NCBI GenBank assembly: GCA_030636615.1 | Contig: DAOVWP010000047.1 | Location: 1-5,300 of the forward strand | Length of the DNA: 5,300 nt | Direction of reading: 5' to 3' | DNA from: Candidatus Nanohaloarchaea archaeon | Lineage (GTDB): Archaea > EX4484-52 > GLR71 | In this document: positions 1 through 4,799 of the stretch, in pieces | Layout of the letters: the number at the start of each line of letters is the position of its first letter | Numbering within the stretch: position 1 is the first letter of the stretch | The notes under the pieces: model-generated | Seen by the model: the letters and a program-made list of their open reading frames with translations, nothing else | Told to the model about the DNA's origin: nothing | The model's database searches: none | Program-made: the position numbers and the translations under genes

Positions 1-85
1 ATCCTCTCAGTAAACTATTTAAAGCTTATCTTAGAACTAATGGATAATCAGTTCTCAGGTATTGTATTTTTAATATATTCCTTAT

Positions 86-160
86 AGCGGGATGGAGAAG
101 TCTGGAGTTCTCGTCGGGCTCATAACCCGAAGACCGGTAGTTCAAATCTACCTCCCGCTA
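86..160 (+). tRNA. Initiator tRNA-Met (anticodon CAU)
   Basis: The cloverleaf folds completely by eye. The acceptor stem pairs 86-92 with 153-159, and the discriminator is A160. The D stem is GAGA/TCTC (95-98 with 109-112). The anticodon stem is TCGGG/CCCGA (114-118 with 126-130) around the loop CTCATAA, with CAT at 121-123. The T arm is GGTAG-TTCAAAT-CTACC (136-152). The first pair A1-U72 and the run of three G-C pairs in the anticodon stem are hallmarks of archaeal initiator tRNA, as opposed to elongator Met or Ile2 tRNA. There is no intron and no encoded CCA. Upstream, an AT-rich TTTAATATA (about 68-76) lies too close to drive a transcript starting at the mature 5' end. TATTTAAAG (about 16-24) is an alternative that would imply a leader of about 40 nt. 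The promoter is therefore unresolved. Confidence 0.97.
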
Positions 161-215
161 CTCTTTTTTTCTCTTATTCTTTATTGTATCTGAGTGAAAC
201 GAAGATGCACTGTTG
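145..215 (+). repeat. Copy A of a diverged direct repeat spanning the tRNA-Met 3' end
   Basis: This stretch covers the last 16 nt of the initiator tRNA and its 3' flank, and is partly repeated at 242-301. Two exact blocks define the match. An 18-nt block at 145-162 recurs at 242-259, and a 16-nt block CGAAGATGCACTGTTG at 200-215 recurs at 286-301. Between them both copies carry a T tract and a TCTGAG motif, with indels, so the spacing differs by 11 nt. The tRNA in copy A is intact, so this is the parental copy. Confidence 0.8.
161..175 (+). terminator. T-rich terminator after the initiator tRNA
   Basis: Seven consecutive T residues (164-170) followed by CTCTT begin four bases after the tRNA discriminator. 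Archaeal RNA polymerase commonly stops at such T tracts after tRNA genes. A similar T7 tract (259-265) follows the partial second copy of the tRNA end. Confidence 0.6.
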
Positions 216-217
216 TT

Positions 218-235
218 CGACCTGACTGCAGGTCG
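218..235. other. Perfect 7-bp hairpin in copy A flank
   Basis: CGACCTG (218-224) pairs fully with CAGGTCG (229-235) around the loop ACTG. It lies just after the block shared by both repeat copies and just before the tRNA-like segment of copy B. No long T run follows directly, so it is not an obvious terminator on the plus strand. Confidence 0.55.
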
Positions 236-301
236 GTTCCGAATCTACCTCCCGCTACTTTTTTTGTCTGTGTCTGAGCATTAAGCGAAGATGCACTGTT
301 G
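231..301 (+). repeat. Copy B: partial tRNA-Met 3' half and flank
   Basis: The exact core is 242-259. A looser match extends left to 231: GGTCGGTTCCGAATCTACC here corresponds to GGTAGTTCAAATCTACC in the T arm of the intact tRNA. The copy has no D arm or anticodon arm, so it is a tRNA remnant and not a gene. It continues through a T7 tract, a TCTGAG motif and the shared CGAAGATGCACTGTTG block. It may come from a tandem duplication or be left over from site-specific integration at the tRNA 3' end. The sequence alone does not decide between these. Confidence 0.75.
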
Positions 302-318
302 AGATTGACAACAACAGT
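295..318. other. Perfect 7-bp hairpin at the end of copy B
   Basis: ACTGTTG (295-301) pairs with CAACAGT (312-318) around a 10-nt loop. Its left arm is part of the block shared with copy A. Copy A carries a different hairpin downstream of the same block. The function is unknown. It could be an RNA structure or simply a chance inverted repeat. Confidence 0.45.
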
Positions 319-341
319 CCAGACAATCTATTAGTAGTATA

Positions 342-373
342 TGAGCAAAGCGAATATACGCTAATGATCAACC
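342..373 (+). repeat. Possible third, decayed copy of the tRNA-flank repeat
   Basis: Aligned without gaps to 191-222, this 32-nt stretch matches at 22 positions by hand count. It keeps the start TGAG and the end ACC, and most differences are transitions. It lies between copy B and the end of hepT. No tRNA-like segment precedes it. The match is suggestive only, because short AT-rich alignments can arise by chance. Confidence 0.35.
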
Positions 374-408
374 TTTTAGAAAGTCGATAGAATTATTTTC
401 TTGGTTTG

Positions 409-747
409 CTATAAATTATCTACAATAACTTTTATTTTATCTTTAAGCTCACTAATATCTTCTTCTACGATATCCCAAGTAAGATCAAGATCAATTCCAA
501 AATAACCATGAATAAGTTTATCTCTTGTTCTTGCCATTTCTGTCCAGGGAATTTCTGGATATTTAGATTTCAAAGAATCAGACACATTTTTAGACGCCTC
601 ACCAATAATTTCTATTCGTCTCATAATTGCATCCTGAAGCAACACAGAATCAAAAAAATCTTCTTTAGAAACATTCTCCGTAAATTCTTCTATTTTTTGT
701 ATACTATCCAATATATGACTGATGAAAACAGAATCATCTTTTTTCAT
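409..747 (-). CDS. hepT: HepT-family toxin (DUF86, HEPN ribonuclease)
   Basis: This 112-residue, mostly helical protein has the HEPN active-site signature RX4HXY as RDKLIHGY (R75, H80, Y82). That is the RNase centre of HepT toxins in the MntA-HepT type VII toxin-antitoxin family. The conserved GEA region is at residues 49-51, and the length is normal for the family. In characterised pairs the antitoxin silences HepT by adding AMP to the tyrosine of this motif, and that tyrosine is present. The ATG overlaps the mntA stop codon (TGA at 746-744) in an ATGA arrangement, and no convincing SD is seen, so translation is probably coupled to mntA. The gene ends with TAG, about 36 nt from the last tRNA-flank repeat. 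The RNase activity and its target are inferred from the family. All motif residues are intact, so the toxin is probably functional. Confidence 0.93.
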   Translation of the reverse strand: MKKDDSVFISHILDSIQKIEEFTENVSKEDFFDSVLLQDAIMRRIEIIGEASKNVSDSLKSKYPEIPWTEMARTRDKLIHGYFGIDLDLTWDIVEEDISELKDKIKVIVDNL

Positions 748-1043
748 AACACAGCAATCTCTTCTTTAATAATCCTGTCTTTCAGGAGAGGATGAATCGA
801 ATTATAAGTCAACAAATCTACTTTAATTCCGAGTAAATCTTCCAGTTCAATCTCAAGTCCTGCTAAATCAAACAGACTTTTTCTACCCTTAAACTCTACA
901 AGTATATCAATATCACTATTTTTTTTTTGCTCTCCACGAACAAAAGACCCAAAAATTCCGGCATGTACAACATCATTGCGCAAGAGAACCGGAAGAATCT
1001 TCCGTTTAACTTTTAACAACTCAGTTTCAGTTTTATTGACCAT
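744..1043 (-). CDS. mntA: MntA-family antitoxin (minimal nucleotidyltransferase)
   Basis: This 99-residue protein is a minimal nucleotidyltransferase with the signature GSX10DXD: G32-S33, then D44-I-D46. A third candidate carboxylate, D76, lies in KVDLLTY. These residues bind metal and the nucleotide triphosphate. Family members AMPylate the partner HepT and so neutralise it. All the catalytic residues are visible. The start ATG at 1043 is preceded by AGGTGT (1056-1051) with a 7-nt spacer, and a TATA-like element TTTATATA lies at 1094-1087. The gene is first in a two-gene operon and overlaps hepT by 4 nt. The antitoxin-first order and coupled overlap are common in toxin-antitoxin loci. A DNA-binding domain is not evident, so autoregulation cannot be claimed. 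Confidence 0.93.
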   Translation of the reverse strand: MVNKTETELLKVKRKILPVLLRNDVVHAGIFGSFVRGEQKKNSDIDILVEFKGRKSLFDLAGLEIELEDLLGIKVDLLTYNSIHPLLKDRIIKEEIAVL

Positions 1044-1050
1044 ATCTACA

Positions 1051-1056
1051 ACACCT
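1051..1056 (-). promoter_or_regulatory. Ribosome binding site of mntA
   Basis: AGGTGT on the minus strand, 7 nt before the ATG, resembles the archaeal SD consensus GGAGGTGAT. It supports the start chosen at 1043. Confidence 0.6.
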
Positions 1057-1086
1057 ACATAAACAACTAATAATTATATATTGTTT

Positions 1087-1094
1087 TATATAAA
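1087..1094 (-). promoter_or_regulatory. TATA box for mntA-hepT
   Basis: TTTATATA on the minus strand matches the archaeal TATA consensus. Its centre predicts a transcription start near 1064, giving a leader of about 20 nt that contains the SD at 1056-1051. Confidence 0.55.
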
Positions 1095-1218
1095 TATTCT
1101 GACCCTGATTGGTAGACTATACTCTTTTTATAATATTACAAAAAAGACAAAGTATATCTTCTTGATAGCGACTCTGATTACTGGATCATTAAAAAAAATC
1201 CATGAAGTGATTTTCTAA

Positions 1219-1226
1219 TTATATAT
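1219..1226 (+). promoter_or_regulatory. TATA box for the AIM24-family gene
   Basis: TTATATAT has its centre about 26 nt before position 1249. A transcript starting there would have a leader of about 14 nt that includes the SD at 1251-1256. A second AT-rich element (TTTTTATAATATT, about 1125-1137) also lies in this divergent region but is too far from the gene to be the obvious promoter. Confidence 0.5.
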
Positions 1227-1250
1227 AGCAAAACATCGTAATATCCTATA

Positions 1251-1256
1251 AAGGAG
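1251..1256 (+). promoter_or_regulatory. Strong ribosome binding site before the AIM24-family gene
   Basis: AAGGAG, within AAGGAGATAT, lies 6 nt before the ATG at 1263. It is the clearest SD in the window and fixes the start codon. Confidence 0.75.
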
Positions 1257-1262
1257 ATATTT

Positions 1263-1940
1263 ATGAATTACCAGATTAGAGGAACTGTGTTACAGGTTGC
1301 TGACATTCAGTTGTCTGAAAATGAGTCAGTATATACTGAAAAGGGTGGCATGTCATGGATGAGCCCGAACATAAAGATGGAGACTAACACTAAAGGAGGT
1401 CTTTTGAAAGGTGTCGGCAGGATGTTTGCAGGAGAATCCCTGTTCATGACAACATATACATGCACAAGCGGGACAGGTATGATTTCATTCTCCTCAGAGT
1501 TCCCCGGTAAGATCATCCCTATGCAGTTGAAAGAAGGACAGACCATAATATGTCAGAAAGATTCCTTTATGGTTGCTCAAAACAGTGTAACTCTTGCTGT
1601 AGAATTTCAGAAGAAATTCGGTGCAGGCCTGTTTGGCGGAGAAGGATTTATACTGCAAAAAATTACAGGTCCGGGCACAGCGCTTCTTGAGATTGCAGGA
1701 GAGGTTACAGAATACACACTATCTGAAGGGCAGACACTAAAGATCAATCCTGGACATATCGCTTTTTTCGATCCGACAGTTAAGTACAGCATAACTAAAG
1801 TCAAAGGCATTAAAAATGTTTTCTTTGGAGGAGAAGGTCTCTTTCTGGCAACGATTGAAGGACCGGGAAAAGTTTGGCTACAGAGCATGCCTATTGCAAA
1901 TTTTGCGCGTAAGATCAGCAGATACATAACAAAAAAATAA
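1263..1940 (+). CDS. AIM24 / TIGR00266-family protein
   Basis: The 225-residue protein matches the AIM24 (formerly DUF124, TIGR00266) family in length and in its pattern of short beta strands with glycine-rich turns. An internal repeat is visible. FGGEGFILQKITGPG (about residues 124-138) and FGGEGLFLATIEGPG (about 188-202) share FGGEG-x2-L-x2-I-x-GPG, which fits a duplicated beta-strand fold. The N-terminal half has GGMSWM (28-33) and a segment GGLLKGVGRMFAGESLFMTTY (about 45-65), also typical of the family. There is no signal peptide or membrane segment. The family is widespread in bacteria and archaea with no firmly established biochemical role, and the eukaryotic Aim24 proteins are mitochondrial. 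The start is supported by a strong SD. A small membrane protein gene follows after 9 nt, suggesting co-transcription. Confidence 0.9.
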   Translation: MNYQIRGTVLQVADIQLSENESVYTEKGGMSWMSPNIKMETNTKGGLLKGVGRMFAGESLFMTTYTCTSGTGMISFSSEFPGKIIPMQLKEGQTIICQKDSFMVAQNSVTLAVEFQKKFGAGLFGGEGFILQKITGPGTALLEIAGEVTEYTLSEGQTLKINPGHIAFFDPTVKYSITKVKGIKNVFFGGEGLFLATIEGPGKVWLQSMPIANFARKISRYITKK

Positions 1941-1949
1941 TAAGACTAA

Positions 1950-2165
1950 ATGATGGATATAATGGCTTTAACACTAATTGAGATGATCATAGTAGTATTT
2001 TTGTCTGCTGTTGCCATTATAGCGCTCAGTCTTATCTTGATTGAGATCTCTACAGCAATATACTATTATTTCTTCAAAAAGGACAAAAAGCTTGATGAGA
2101 TGAACCCATCAAACAAAAACTTCACAATCTCGCAGGGAAAGGAAGTAAACAAAAAATCAGAATAA
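1950..2165 (+). CDS. Small single-pass membrane protein, unknown
   Basis: This 71-residue ORF starts 9 nt after the AIM24-family gene. Residues about 6-37 are almost wholly hydrophobic and form one long membrane segment. It is followed by YYYFFKKDKK and a polar, lysine-rich tail, so the C-terminus probably faces the cytoplasm by the positive-inside rule. No known domain is recognised. In-frame ATG codons occur at 1950, 1953 and 1962, and none has a convincing SD. The first is given, but 1962 is possible and would leave the membrane segment intact. The short gap, same strand and hydrophobic-then-charged composition make a real gene likely, expressed with its upstream neighbour. Any physical partnership with the AIM24-family protein is speculation. 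Confidence 0.65.
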   Translation: MMDIMALTLIEMIIVVFLSAVAIIALSLILIEISTAIYYYFFKKDKKLDEMNPSNKNFTISQGKEVNKKSE

Positions 2166-2172
2166 AGGAAAA

Positions 2173-2195
2173 GATTGTCTTACAAAAAGACAATC
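2173..2195. terminator. Hairpin terminator between convergent genes
   Basis: A perfect 9-bp stem, GATTGTCTT (2173-2181) with AAGACAATC (2187-2195), surrounds the loop ACAAA. On the minus strand it is followed by TTTTCCTTTATT, so it best suits the end of the orphan gene whose stop is at 2201-2199. On the plus strand only three T residues follow, so termination of the AIM24 pair here is less certain. Confidence 0.6.
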
Positions 2196-2198
2196 AGT

Positions 2199-2672
2199 TT
2201 AACTCCCATAATTCCCTAGTATTTTTATTATCCCTGGTGTTTTTATTAATGTGATTCCGTTAAAATCTATATCTTCACCATTTTTTATTGCGTTTATTAC
2301 ATTTCTGGCTTTTTTAATCTCTTTATCCCAATAAACAGCGTCACCTGTCTTTGAATTAGCTTTATACATAGGTATAAGTCTCTCAACATATTCTCTCAAT
2401 GTATCTACTACAGCTTCTCTTTTTACATATCCAAATCCAACTGCATCTTCAAGACTTTCCCATAATGTTTTTTGTCCCAACAGACTTGCTGGATGTATTT
2501 CACTTAATGGTTTTAATGATTCTTTTAACTTCTCCAATGAATCAATTGTTTCACCTTTTCTTACTCTATCCTGTTTATAACCATATGAATTTACAATACC
2601 TTCATAACAAGTATCTGTTTTTTCTGATACTACAGGTACCTCTTCCTCTAAATAATTTGAATTTTCAACCAT
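2199..2672 (-). CDS. Hypothetical protein, orphan
   Basis: I do not recognise this protein of 157 residues, counted from the ATG at 2672. A GTG at 2681 in the same frame would add three residues. I prefer the ATG because an AATATAAT element (2703-2696) lies about 27 nt upstream, which would make the transcript start at the ATG. No SD is present for either start. The first 45 residues are acidic, polar and probably disordered, with a single cysteine (C22). Residues about 45-135 look alpha-helical and charged (SLEKLKESLKPL, then REAVVDTLREYVERL). The C-terminus is a short strand-like segment, DFNGITLIKTPGIIKILG. There is no signal peptide, membrane segment or catalytic motif. It stands alone between a hairpin terminator and the thioredoxin gene and appears AT-richer than the genes to its right. 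A lineage-specific or horizontally acquired gene is possible. Confidence 0.75.
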   Translation of the reverse strand: MVENSNYLEEEVPVVSEKTDTCYEGIVNSYGYKQDRVRKGETIDSLEKLKESLKPLSEIHPASLLGQKTLWESLEDAVGFGYVKREAVVDTLREYVERLIPMYKANSKTGDAVYWDKEIKKARNVINAIKNGEDIDFNGITLIKTPGIIKILGNYGS

Positions 2673-2695
2673 TATTTTCACATCTGATAATATTA

Positions 2696-2703
2696 ATTAT
2701 ATT
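2696..2703 (-). promoter_or_regulatory. Possible TATA box for a leaderless orphan gene
   Basis: AATATAAT on the minus strand has its centre about 27 nt before the ATG at 2672, the distance expected if transcription starts at the start codon. An alternative, ATTATAAA at 2738-2731, would give a leader of about 37 nt without an SD. The whole region is AT-rich, so either could be chance. Confidence 0.4.
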
Positions 2704-2782
2704 GTATTACTACTACTAAGTACATAAATCTTTATAATATTTACTACCCTTAAGATACAATTTCAACCAATTTAATCAAGAC

Positions 2783-3100
2783 TTATTTAAACTCTTCAAT
2801 AATCTTTGCAATCTCTTCCTTTGGCCTGAACCCGACAACCCTGTTGACCTCTTCACCGTTTTTCATAAAATACAAACATGGTATTCCCTGTATCCTGAAC
2901 TGACCCGCGAGTTCAGGTTCTTCATCAGTATTGATCTTGACAAACTTGACATCAGCCATCTCATCGCTCAGCTCTTCAAATACAGGACCCATCATCTGAC
3001 ATGGTCCGCACCATGGCGCCCAGAAATCAATGACCACCATCTTATCGCTTTCTTTTACTTCTTTCTCAAAATTCTTAGAATTTGCATGTATAACACTCAT
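2783..3100 (-). CDS. trxA: Thioredoxin
   Basis: The 105 residues cover a complete thioredoxin fold of normal length. The redox site is WCGPC (W30-C31-G-P-C34) preceded by DFWAP. The cis-proline is P74 in GIPCLYF, and KNGEEVNRVVGF (80-91) is the usual beta-hairpin and glycine region. The protein is a cytoplasmic disulfide reductant, normally recharged by a thioredoxin reductase. No reductase gene lies in this window. Position 75, after the cis-proline, is cysteine where threonine is usual, giving a third cysteine next to the active site. The ATG at 3100 has GGTGA (3111-3107) 6 nt upstream. The gene follows the malic enzyme by 17 nt on the same strand and is the last gene of the operon. No clear hairpin follows it. 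Confidence 0.97.
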   Translation of the reverse strand: MSVIHANSKNFEKEVKESDKMVVIDFWAPWCGPCQMMGPVFEELSDEMADVKFVKINTDEEPELAGQFRIQGIPCLYFMKNGEEVNRVVGFRPKEEIAKIIEEFK

Positions 3101-3106
3101 TTCATT

Positions 3107-3111
3107 TCACC
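3107..3111 (-). promoter_or_regulatory. Ribosome binding site of the thioredoxin gene
   Basis: GGTGA on the minus strand lies 6 nt before the ATG at 3100, in the short gap after the malic enzyme stop codon. It matches part of the archaeal SD consensus and supports independent initiation within the operon. Confidence 0.55.
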
Positions 3112-3117
3112 ACAAAA

Positions 3118-4266
3118 TTATAATATATCAATATTCCTTACAGCATCAGCAACTGTTACAGCAACCTTTTCATCAAACACAGATGGTATTATATTCTCCT
3201 CCACAGGAGAATCGACACATGATGCTATCGCTTCAGCTGCCCTGATCATCATATTCTCATTAATATCAGAAACTCTTGAATCAAGTGCTCCGCGAAATAT
3301 CCCCGGAAATACAAGCACATTATTGATCTGGTTTTTAAAATCAGATCTCCCTGATGCGTACACCCTAGCCCCACAACTTTTCGCTTCATCAGGCATGATC
3401 TCAGGCACAGGATTTGCCATAGCAAATATTATAGCATCCTTATTCATCAATCTGGCCATATCTTTACTGAGCGCTCCTGCAACAGAAACACCTACAAACA
3501 CATCAGCCTTATCAATCGCATCCAAAAGACTCCCTTTAATCGTTCCTTTATTAGTGACAGAAGCAATATGTTCTTTGTATTTGTTAAGTCCCTCTCGCCC
3601 ATTATAAATTATCCCTTTTGAATCACACATCACAATATCTTTCGCGCCATATCTCAAAAACAGTTTTGCGATTGATAATCCTGCCGCTCCCGCGCCATTA
3701 ATAACAATTTTAACCTCTTCAATCTTCTTCCTAACAACTTTAAGCGCATTGATAAGTCCTGCAAGGCATACAACAGCAGTCCCGTGCTGATCATCATGAA
3801 ACACAGGTATATTCAGTTCCCCTCTAAGCCGCTCTTCTATTTCAAAACATCTCGGCGCTGAAATGTCCTCAAGGTTAATCCCTCCAAACACCGGAGCAAT
3901 CCTTTTGATCGTTTCGACAATCTCATCAGTATCCTGTGTATCAAGACATATAGGAAAAGCATCAACCCCAGCAAATTTCTTGAAAAGGATTGCCTTGCCT
4001 TCCATTACAGGTATTGCCGCTTCAGCTCCGATATTTCCAAGCCCAAGGACTGAAGATCCGTCACTTACAATTGCAACAAGATTTCCCTTTGAACAGTATT
4101 TATAGACATTTTCCCTCTCCTGCGCAATCTTTCTGCATGGCTCTGCAACACCAGGTGTATAAAGTATGCTAAGATCATCCTTTGTTTTAATCTCAAACTT
4201 CGACTCTACACTGATCTTACCCTTTTTCTCAGCATGCCACCTTAACGATTCCAGATTATAATCCAT
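3118..4266 (-). CDS. Malic enzyme, NAD(P)-dependent (malate dehydrogenase, decarboxylating)
   Basis: The enzyme converts malate to pyruvate and CO2 while making NAD(P)H. Counting from the ATG at 4266 (382 residues), the family motifs run in order. They are YTPGVAEPC (36-44, with the catalytic Tyr36), SDGSSVLGLGNIG (68-80), EGKAILFKKF with the likely catalytic Lys91, NLEDISAPRCF with metal ligands Glu133 and Asp134, and VFHDDQHGT (155-163) with Asp158 and Asp159. The Rossmann loop GAGAAG (191-196) follows, then ANPVPE (284-289) and FPGIFRGALD (320-329). It is the short single-domain form without the phosphotransacetylase-like extension seen in bacterial MaeB. The residues after the Rossmann loop (CDSKG, Asp215) do not settle NAD versus NADP. 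A GTG at 4275 in the same frame would add three residues. The ATG is preferred because MDYN-like starts are common and a weak GTGGT precedes it. The gene lies 30 nt after the upstream gene and 17 nt before thioredoxin. Confidence 0.95.
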   Translation of the reverse strand: MDYNLESLRWHAEKKGKISVESKFEIKTKDDLSILYTPGVAEPCRKIAQERENVYKYCSKGNLVAIVSDGSSVLGLGNIGAEAAIPVMEGKAILFKKFAGVDAFPICLDTQDTDEIVETIKRIAPVFGGINLEDISAPRCFEIEERLRGELNIPVFHDDQHGTAVVCLAGLINALKVVRKKIEEVKIVINGAGAAGLSIAKLFLRYGAKDIVMCDSKGIIYNGREGLNKYKEHIASVTNKGTIKGSLLDAIDKADVFVGVSVAGALSKDMARLMNKDAIIFAMANPVPEIMPDEAKSCGARVYASGRSDFKNQINNVLVFPGIFRGALDSRVSDINENMMIRAAEAIASCVDSPVEENIIPSVFDEKVAVTVADAVRNIDIL

Positions 4267-4296
4267 ATAAACCACATTTTTAACAAAAGATCCCGT

Positions 4297-4764
4297 TCAG
4301 AACAACTTACCTAATGAACTTACAATACTTACAAATATCTTTGAGATAAAAACCATAACTTTTGAAAAGATTCCTGCTTCCTTTGTAGTTCCATATTCAA
4401 TCTCACCTGCATTGAAAGCATCAATGACTACAGTTGCAGGATCTTCTGCGACCTTTATCTTCTCAATTGTATCGCTTCTGATATGCGCATACAATGTAGC
4501 ATTTTCATTCACACTTTCCTGTAACTCATTAATTTTACCATCTTTCAGATCAACCCAGATAGTTTCATTAGTATCAGTTATTGTTATCTGTATTATCTGG
4601 TTCCCGACCAGCTTATCAAGATACTCAAGAACCTTCTCGGCATCTTCTCCCATATTGTTTAGATCAACATTTTCTAATTCACTAAACACTTTTCCTTCAG
4701 CAGAGACCATAGGAGCAATAGCTATCAACATAATAATCAAGCCCGCAACAAATCTCAATTTCAT
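4297..4764 (-). CDS. Secreted protein with possible SCP2-like domain
   Basis: This 155-residue protein begins with a clear Sec-type signal peptide. It has positive residues MKLR, a hydrophobic core, then PMVSA with likely cleavage after Ala22. The body resembles the SCP2 lipid-carrier fold in its order of elements: strands IQITITD (58-64) and WVDLKDGKI (70-78), ATLYAHI (89-95), then a helical part and AFNAGEIEYG (116-125), like the A-x2-G-x-I closing motif of that fold. This assignment is by pattern only. The C-terminus (131-155) is a hydrophobic or amphipathic helix rich in Val, Ile and Phe with spaced lysines, so it may lie on or anchor in the membrane. The ATG at 4764 is preferred to the in-frame TTG at 4773 because a TATA box lies about 26 nt upstream of it, predicting a leaderless transcript. 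It is first in the operon with malic enzyme and thioredoxin. Confidence 0.8.
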   Translation of the reverse strand: MKLRFVAGLIIMLIAIAPMVSAEGKVFSELENVDLNNMGEDAEKVLEYLDKLVGNQIIQITITDTNETIWVDLKDGKINELQESVNENATLYAHIRSDTIEKIKVAEDPATVVIDAFNAGEIEYGTTKEAGIFSKVMVFISKIFVSIVSSLGKLF

Positions 4765-4781
4765 GTTAACCAATTACATGA

Positions 4782-4799
4782 TAAGATATTTATATCTTA
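4782..4799 (-). promoter_or_regulatory. TATA box embedded in an 18-bp inverted repeat (operon promoter)
   Basis: The sequence TAAGATATTTATATCTTA has perfect 8-bp arms around a central TT. Read on the minus strand it contains TATAAATA (4794-4787), whose centre is about 26 nt from the ATG at 4764, so the transcript should begin at or next to the start codon. The symmetry over the TATA box could also be a repressor site, or simply follow from AT-rich composition. Confidence 0.6.

Noticed and set aside
231..257. A second tRNA gene
   Set aside because: Only a degraded T arm and the 3' acceptor strand are present. No D arm, anticodon arm or 5' acceptor strand precedes them.
349..362. Hairpin AGCG/CGCT with a 6-nt loop
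   Set aside because: Only 4 bp of stem in AT-rich sequence, which is expected by chance.
145..373. CRISPR array
   Set aside because: The repeats are few, diverged and unevenly spaced (97 and 86 nt for the two exact blocks), and include tRNA sequence. There are no spacers of regular length and no cas genes.
508..795. Plus-strand 95-codon ORF opposite hepT and mntA
   Set aside because: It is a shadow of two well-supported genes, and its peptide is rich in Phe, His and Cys as expected from antisense reading.
1607..1927. Minus-strand 106-codon ORF
   Set aside because: It is antisense to the AIM24-family gene, which has a strong SD and family-like sequence. The peptide has no recognisable domain.
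2399..2719. Plus-strand 106-codon ORF opposite the orphan gene
   Set aside because: The peptide is almost entirely Leu, Phe, Ile and Tyr, the usual result of reading an AT-rich coding strand backwards. The minus-strand frame has balanced, charged composition and a fitting promoter.
3086..3607. Plus-strand 173-codon ORF opposite the malic enzyme
   Set aside because: The opposite strand has an unambiguous malic enzyme with all motifs. This ORF has low-complexity Ser/Ala/Ile composition and no SD.
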